Positions 13,809 through 64,000 of a DNA stretch of 64,000 bases are shown here, piece by piece. The notes beneath the pieces are model-generated. The model did no database searches. It had not been told where the DNA came from and saw only the letters and a program-made list of their open reading frames with translations. Position numbers and translations under genes: made by a program. The first letter of the stretch is position 1. Each line of letters opens with the position of its first letter. The stretch is from NCBI GenBank assembly GCA_037074705.1, contig CM073596.1:51116001-51180000 (forward strand). Direction: 5' to 3'. Source of the stretch: Zhengitettix transpicula. Lineage: Eukaryota; Arthropoda; Insecta; Orthoptera; Tetrigidae.

Positions 13809-14883
13809 TAAAGAACTGAAGTGGCAAATAAATACTGGTAGGCGGGAGATCTTCACTTGACGTCATAGCCTAGGTTGTCATGGTCCCCTCGACGCAGGCT
13901 TGCGTGAGGGAATTAAAATAGTCGCAATTTCTTACTGACCTTATCGGTTTACCAATTATAACTCCAAAGCAGTAATCCATATTGTATACGTTACTATTAC
14001 GAAACTAAAACTGTTGAATGAGGAGTCCAGCCTTTGTTGGCATGGTGTGTAACATGGAAACTACTATTCTATATGGAAAAGAGGTCTAGAAAGAATGTAG
14101 AGGAACATATTTTATAATTTGTGAAATATTAATTCACCATTTACAAGTCTACATATCGAGAAAAATTAGAATATATAAATAAAATTTAGACATGCAATTA
14201 GGAAAATTTTAAATTTTTTTATCGAGGGTGTGATTAATAATATACATAAATTATCTAAACAGACATGATGATGGATAATTAAGCCGAAACTTCAAAATAC
14301 TTCATATAATAATTAATTAATTAAATTATCAAATTTTATTTGTATAGAATAAAAAATTATTAAAATTAACGAATCAGGGTAGTTAACAGTCGATAACATA
14401 AGTATAATTTGAATTTAATACTATTAAATTAGTGAAAATACAATAAAAGGAGTACAAAGTATCGACCAATCTTTTGAGCCTCATTACAGACTATATTAAT
14501 AAGAATGAAGAAAGAGACCTAAATTAAATCTATGGAATACAATTGTTTTTTTATTAATATAGTAGCTAAGGTGGTCCCAAAATTGAATCGAAACGTGACA
14601 CCTTTTATTTTTACTTTCACGAAGTGTAATTATGTAATTTATTTGTATTAATTTCAAATTATTTTGATCTTGAGCTGGTTTTATTTATATTTGACGTAAT
14701 ATAAATATCAATATAAAACTATTTATATTTAATATTAATATTCATTCCTTGAAAGAAAATAGTGTATAAAAAAACATAAATTAGAAGAATACGAAGCGTG
14801 AAGCATTGGAGTATGAATCATTATGCCGTGGAGGACTTCCAGCGGGTCTCTGACAACAATGTCGTGTATCAGTAAGGATGGGT

Positions 14884-14942
14884 TGTGACCACGAAAATAA
14901 AACTATCGTGACACATCGTCGGTCACGGTCACGATCTGTACG
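14884..14942. repeat. short dispersed repeat (copy 1 of 2)
   Basis: It shares CATCGTCGGTCACGGTCAC and flanking TGACCACG...GTGAC with 52362-52420. About 60 bp, of unknown class. Both copies sit within 300 bp of a family A element but on different sides of it. Confidence 0.5.
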
Positions 14943-15223
14943 GATCCTATGTAACGAAGCGCATGTAGTAGTCTCTGAAGTCGAAGGCCCGTGTCTTGCC
15001 CAAGGCTGTCCACGAGTCTTCATGGGATAATCTGGCCCTAATTTTCAAGCACTGGAGTGCAGCGAATAATACCATGATGAACATTACGAGATGAATGTAA
15101 GGATTCTTCTCAACAAGCAAGAGAATTTTCCAAACCATTTATTTTGTCGTAAAAGGATTTGGAAATTCCATCATCAACTTCATTTACTAAAATAATTCTT
15201 AAAGGCAATTTGATCCGTTCCAA

Positions 15224-15648
15224 TTTTTTTAGAGTAACAGGCTACAAGAGTGTAATTCACGTGGTGGACACTCCATAGGAAGGGATTTGAAAAGGGGGGG
15301 GATGCGGAAAGGTAGCGGAATCTAGTCAAGGGTTAACTAGGTCCCCCGGACTGTGCATTCACCTAAAAGTGATGCAGGATAAGCCTTAGAAAACCTGCAT
15401 CAGGTAGGTTGGGCATTTGGTCCTTCTGGTGGTGGGAGAGGGGCTTTCTGTGGGGTCGCAGCATTCCCATTTCCGTGCCTTGACCAGTTTAGGGGGCAGC
15501 TGGCCGACTGTTCCAATGGAAACAGTGAACAACTCTTACCGTATGCCCAAGGTCAGCGACCCCGGAGCATACACTTCTCAAAAACAGGCAGAGGAGACTC
15601 GGCTTGTGGGAACCTTACTTCAAAAACGGAGAGAGGAGAATGCATCCC
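15224..15648 (-). mobile_element. family A tailed element, copy 2
   Basis: It is homologous to 51693-52256, with shared blocks around GTAACAGGCTAC, AGGAAGGGATTTGAAA, CCTGCATCAGGTAGG, GGCAGCTGGCCGACT and CAACTCTTACCGTATGCC. It carries a T7 run at the left end and lacks the distal 200 bp of the longest copy. No clear target-site duplication was found. It ends about 200 bp before the first nemo exon. Confidence 0.7.
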
Positions 15649-15850
15649 AATGATATAAATGTCTGCCTTAATAAATTGACTAGTTGTTGCAATTATAAAA
15701 TTATCCAAGAAGTTAAACCCCAGTTCAACGACCTTGAATAACACTTTCTTATATATGTTCTTTAATTCCGTCATGGAGTTGAAGATAATATTGACATAGA
15801 TGTTGGAAATTAATGTGAAATGAATGTTATAAACGTGTAATTTATTTCAG

Positions 15851-60534
<44,684 letters not shown>

Positions 60535-63160
60535 CGCTATCCTCATCCTAGTTTACAATTGTGAAAATGCCTAGCGTACTCTCACTGTCACCCGGTTCTC
60601 GGGTTGCTTCTCTTCCGCACGTGGCGACCGGCTGGGGTATGGTTTGCACCCTATGCAAAATAAAACCTTTAACACCTGAACTAGTGAACTAACGTTTCTT
60701 AACGCGGTACGCAGAATCCGTGAACGGCATGGGGCACAAGTTCTGTGATGGAGAAAAAACTTACAAAATGGCAACTTTTTTGAAGTTAAGCTTTCAACAT
60801 GTTACCAGCACCAGTACTAACAAACCTTAAATAATTTGTAAATATCTGAAGAAATGCAGTGTGTATGTGTGTTTGCAAATGTATGTGTGGGTGCATGTGA
60901 CGATCATGCCTCCCAGCCCTCCTGCAGAACATTTAGTAAATTTTATGGCACCGTATGGTTGTCTGTATAAGTGAAATGGGAAAAACTGATTATATTGTCA
61001 GTAAAAGTGATAGTTTTCTTGTGAATAAGCTTTACAAGAAATAAATTACGCTGGATGTTTCCCCCAGTTTACACTAGTGGACGTTTGGCTGTAATGTAAG
61101 ACCGTCAAACAGCGTACACGCAATCTACGAGTCAGTCACAACGAATTGTGCTTACTGGACTGAAATGTGAGGAAAACGAAATGAGGAAAAGGCATTCGTC
61201 ATTGACATGTGCTTAGTCCGCCGACAGACTGTTGCTCTCTGAATGCGCGAATGGTTCCAGCAATGACGTCAAGAGTTTGCAAGTTTCTTGTAAATATTTA
61301 ATTGCCTAATGTGAAGATCTGATTACCAGTCTTTTCAATTGTTTGTGTTCTGTGATTTGTAGACAATTTTTGATATGTGTTTACTATGTATGACTTGTCA
61401 CTCTTGTATAGGATTTTATGAAACATTAATTTGATTTTGTCTAAATAATGAAATTTTGTATGTGTTGTTAATTATTTTGGTATTTTGGGCACAGCAAAAT
61501 TTTTGTATTCTCCTAACTATTTAATTATTAATGACAATTTTGATTAATTGTATAATGGTTAATACTATTATGTGAATTCAGTTGTAATTGCATGTTGTTT
61601 TGACATATTTTAAGTCACAATCAGGGGAGTGACAAGATAATTTCAGTGTCATGTGTAACGTTCTTTAAGTTACAATCATCTAAAATATTAATATAACTAC
61701 TGATTTAGTTTTAATCTAAATATTAAGCTTATGATCCTACAGCTTAAAGGCATTTAGGGCTTGTAAATATGTTTTATTTTACTTATTATTATATTGTTGT
61801 TGTAAATGAAATGCTTACAGGTCTCAGTAAAAATGACTTCAAATAATTTTAAAAGCATTTTATTTTATCACATAAGTATCAAAATGTTAAAAAATATTAA
61901 TTTTTAATGTTCAGGTTTATTATTATTGTAAAAAAATTGTATCTTTGTTTTATTTGATTTTTTTAGTTCCAATCTTAATTAGGAAATTACATGGAGAGTA
62001 TAAATAATTCTTTTGTTTGCTGTGCCCTAAATCCATTAGTAATTTTTAATTTGTAATGCTAAACATTTTCTTCCTTTCTTCTTTAACAATGTGGTATTTA
62101 AATGGACATCCACCGATCTCATAACAAACAATTTAGTCATGTACCAAGTATAATATGTAACCATGTTTTGTTAATATTGTTTCCTATTAATTTTAGTATC
62201 TAGGTTGATGTGCATTGATTGGTGTCAGATATTTGTTACTTTGGTCATATTTGAAGGACAGCATTGAGGCGGAAGAGGATTTAGGACAGTCCACTTCTGT
62301 TGCCCCAATTTTATCATAAACTATCAAGCCTGAAAAAATTTTTCATCTTGTATATGTATTTTCTTGAAGTAAATGTAATGCACAGTATGAGCTGACGGCA
62401 TTAGCTATTATCCAGCTCAAACTGTGGCACTAAGATCAATGTGAAGTCAGATATGTATTTTATAAAAACAAATCAATATTCTTCCCAAATTTAGCACAAC
62501 TAATTTTATTTTAAACTAAAACAGTAAAGTAAATATGTTTTTTCTAATCGATTCACTGCATCACATTTTTGTTCTGTATTTGTATGCCTTTTAGCTATTC
62601 TGTTGTTAGATATTTAGTGTGGAATTATCTTAATTTTAATTTTATGATTACAAAATGATTAATACAGAATGGTAATGATAGAAGGATTTTTAATTTATTG
62701 TGTGTTTCCTTAGTATGTTCTTGTTTATCTCACTTATGAGGCCTTAAACAGACACCCATTGTTTAGTATGTTAATCTGTCCTCCTTGTAGGTAAATGTGT
62801 GTGAGTTTGTATGCATGTCTGTGTGTTTTGTAATCACAAGACTAGTAGCTCTGAGAGATTTTTCTCTTTGTCAGGTAATTTTCAAATTTTGTGTCTTAAT
62901 TGTTGCCAAAGTATAACTAGCAAGTTCAGTCAGTTCATTCCCAACTATTAAACAATAGCATAGTGTTCTTTTTGTCTTTGGATGTAGCTCTAAATGAAGG
63001 TGTAGTTATTTAATTTTTCATCAATCACTGCCATTTGTATCTGGTCTTTGGATCAAATATCTTACTTTTGCAGTCTTTTGACTCAAAAGTAAGGAAAATG
63101 CATTCCTTACCTGTGGTGTTTATGGGCATAGCGTGTAATAAACGTGTGTTGTCGTATAAT
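60535..63160 (+). other. nemo 3' UTR (approximate end)
   Basis: AT-rich sequence follows the stop codon with no interspersed repeat that I recognise. AATAAA signals are at 60659-60664, 61040-61045 and 63137-63142. The last is followed by a GT-rich stretch (GTGTGTTGTCG), the best-looking polyadenylation context of the three. The true end is unproven and could be earlier or later; alternative poly(A) use is plausible. No convincing ORF lies between here and the window end. Confidence 0.5.
63137..63142 (+). terminator. candidate polyadenylation signal AATAAA
   Basis: Canonical AATAAA followed within 20-30 bases by a GT-rich element. It is the strongest of three AATAAA hexamers after the nemo stop codon. 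Confidence 0.45.
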
Positions 63161-64000
63161 TGGCTGTAAATTGTACATTACCATTAGTAATGGCTCATGT
63201 TATGCAATTATTTTGTAGCTAAGAGTATTATCTCACACCGGGATCAAAGAGAGTGGAAGGTTACATTTTTTATAAAACGTGCTTGTCACTCGGTTTGCTA
63301 CTAATTTTCTCAGTTCTTTATGTGTTGTCCATTTCCTTACCAAAATACATTACTTTCTAAAGTTATTTGAAGATTCATTGAAGGTGTCATGGTCTAGAAC
63401 TGTCAGACTTTGATTTGAATAGAGAAATTAGTAGATATCACAATATCTCGGTCTACGATTGCCGACCTGTTTATTTTCTTTGTTACCACGAAAATGTTTA
63501 CCTAGGACTTGATTTGAAATGTAATTAAAATATATTCTTACAATTCTTACAATTAAATCTAATTGAATAATTTGTACATATTAAGTATAGACTTGAACAA
63601 ATTGCAGTTTTTTAACATTAAATGTAGGGTAAAAGACATGAAGTAAGAAGTAGTCAGGGATTTTTAACTAACCTAATTCTTGGTGTTTCTTAAGTATTAT
63701 TTAGGTAATTGTAAGGCAATGTAACACGAGAAGTTGCTCACATCGCGTCAGCAAGTAGTAACGTGGATCGCTACGCTGTGGTGTAACACTTTTTGCTCAT
63801 CTCAGTCATTGTCACGTTTCACCAGTCGTATATCCTGAGTGCTCGGTTAGAAGATAGCACTTGTGTCTCCTCCTTGTAAATATTGTAACATAAATTACGT
63901 CATATGTGTGTAGGGTGAGGGTTTTTGTATCTTTGATCTGCAAGAATCATCTCATCTAGATAGTAATGTATTCTATTTATTGTGTGTCCTTGGGATGCTT
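63161..64000. other. downstream AT-rich sequence, no gene seen
   Basis: This is either more nemo 3' UTR or intergenic sequence. I see no splice-supported coding sequence, RNA gene or recognisable repeat. Confidence 0.4.

Larger units (their letters stand above)
1..15850. other. upstream region / 5' intron of nemo, no recognised exon
   Basis: The first exon in the window starts in the middle of a Trp codon, so an upstream exon encoding the glycine-rich loop must exist. I did not find a segment encoding the expected GAFGVVW followed by a phase-2 donor here, so it probably lies before base 1. Long open frames in this stretch resemble no family I recognise. The content is AT-rich sequence, repeats listed separately, and GC-rich patches at about 5150-5600 and 12490-12920. 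Confidence 0.6.

Overview
This is one long eukaryotic gene locus, not a compact microbial region. The nine exons at 15851-60534 on the + strand encode the C-terminal about 375 residues of Nemo / Nemo-like kinase (NLK), a CMGC-group Ser/Thr kinase. The exons join in frame at every junction and end in the family's conserved C-terminus. The kinase sequence is of insect type. Tens-of-kilobase, AT-rich, transposon-filled introns point to an insect with a large genome. A hemimetabolous, polyneopteran-like insect (cockroach, termite or stick insect) is my guess; the species cannot be fixed from the sequence alone.

Layout. 1-15850 lies upstream of the first recognisable exon. It is probably the preceding intron or the 5' part of the locus. 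It holds repeats, two CpG-rich patches (about 5150-5600 and 12490-12920) and a TATA-containing patch near 13700, but no exon I can recognise. The exon at 15851-15980 supplies the catalytic lysine. A 10.5-kb intron with two nonautonomous Helitrons and other repeats separates it from the 56-nt exon at 26463-26518. A 28.9-kb intron follows (26519-55398) and holds most of the mobile-element debris: two mariner remnants, a Jockey-like LINE reverse-transcriptase remnant, LINE 3' ends in both orientations, MITE-like inverted repeats, elements with hammerhead-ribozyme-like motifs, and tandem duplications. From 55399 the architecture changes. Seven exons lie within 5.1 kb with introns of 0.1-1.2 kb and little repeat content, followed by an AT-rich 3' UTR that may run to about 63160 or beyond.

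How the parts work together. The window encodes one protein. NLK/Nemo phosphorylates transcription factors such as TCF/LEF and acts in Wnt, TGF-beta/BMP and planar-polarity signalling; Drosophila Nemo is also linked to the circadian clock. The repeats are neutral or parasitic as far as the sequence shows. Palindromic and regulatory-looking motifs inside the big introns (RFX X-box pairs, CRE and E-box sites, a recurring 14-bp palindrome) are candidate intronic regulatory sites, unproven.

I found no convincing new biological system. The signals most worth checking are the dispersed hammerhead-like motifs in inverted-repeat elements, the repeated GCGGAATATTCCGC palindrome, and a tailed, variably truncated element family with one clean 14-bp target-site duplication. 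No tRNA, rRNA or CRISPR array was seen.
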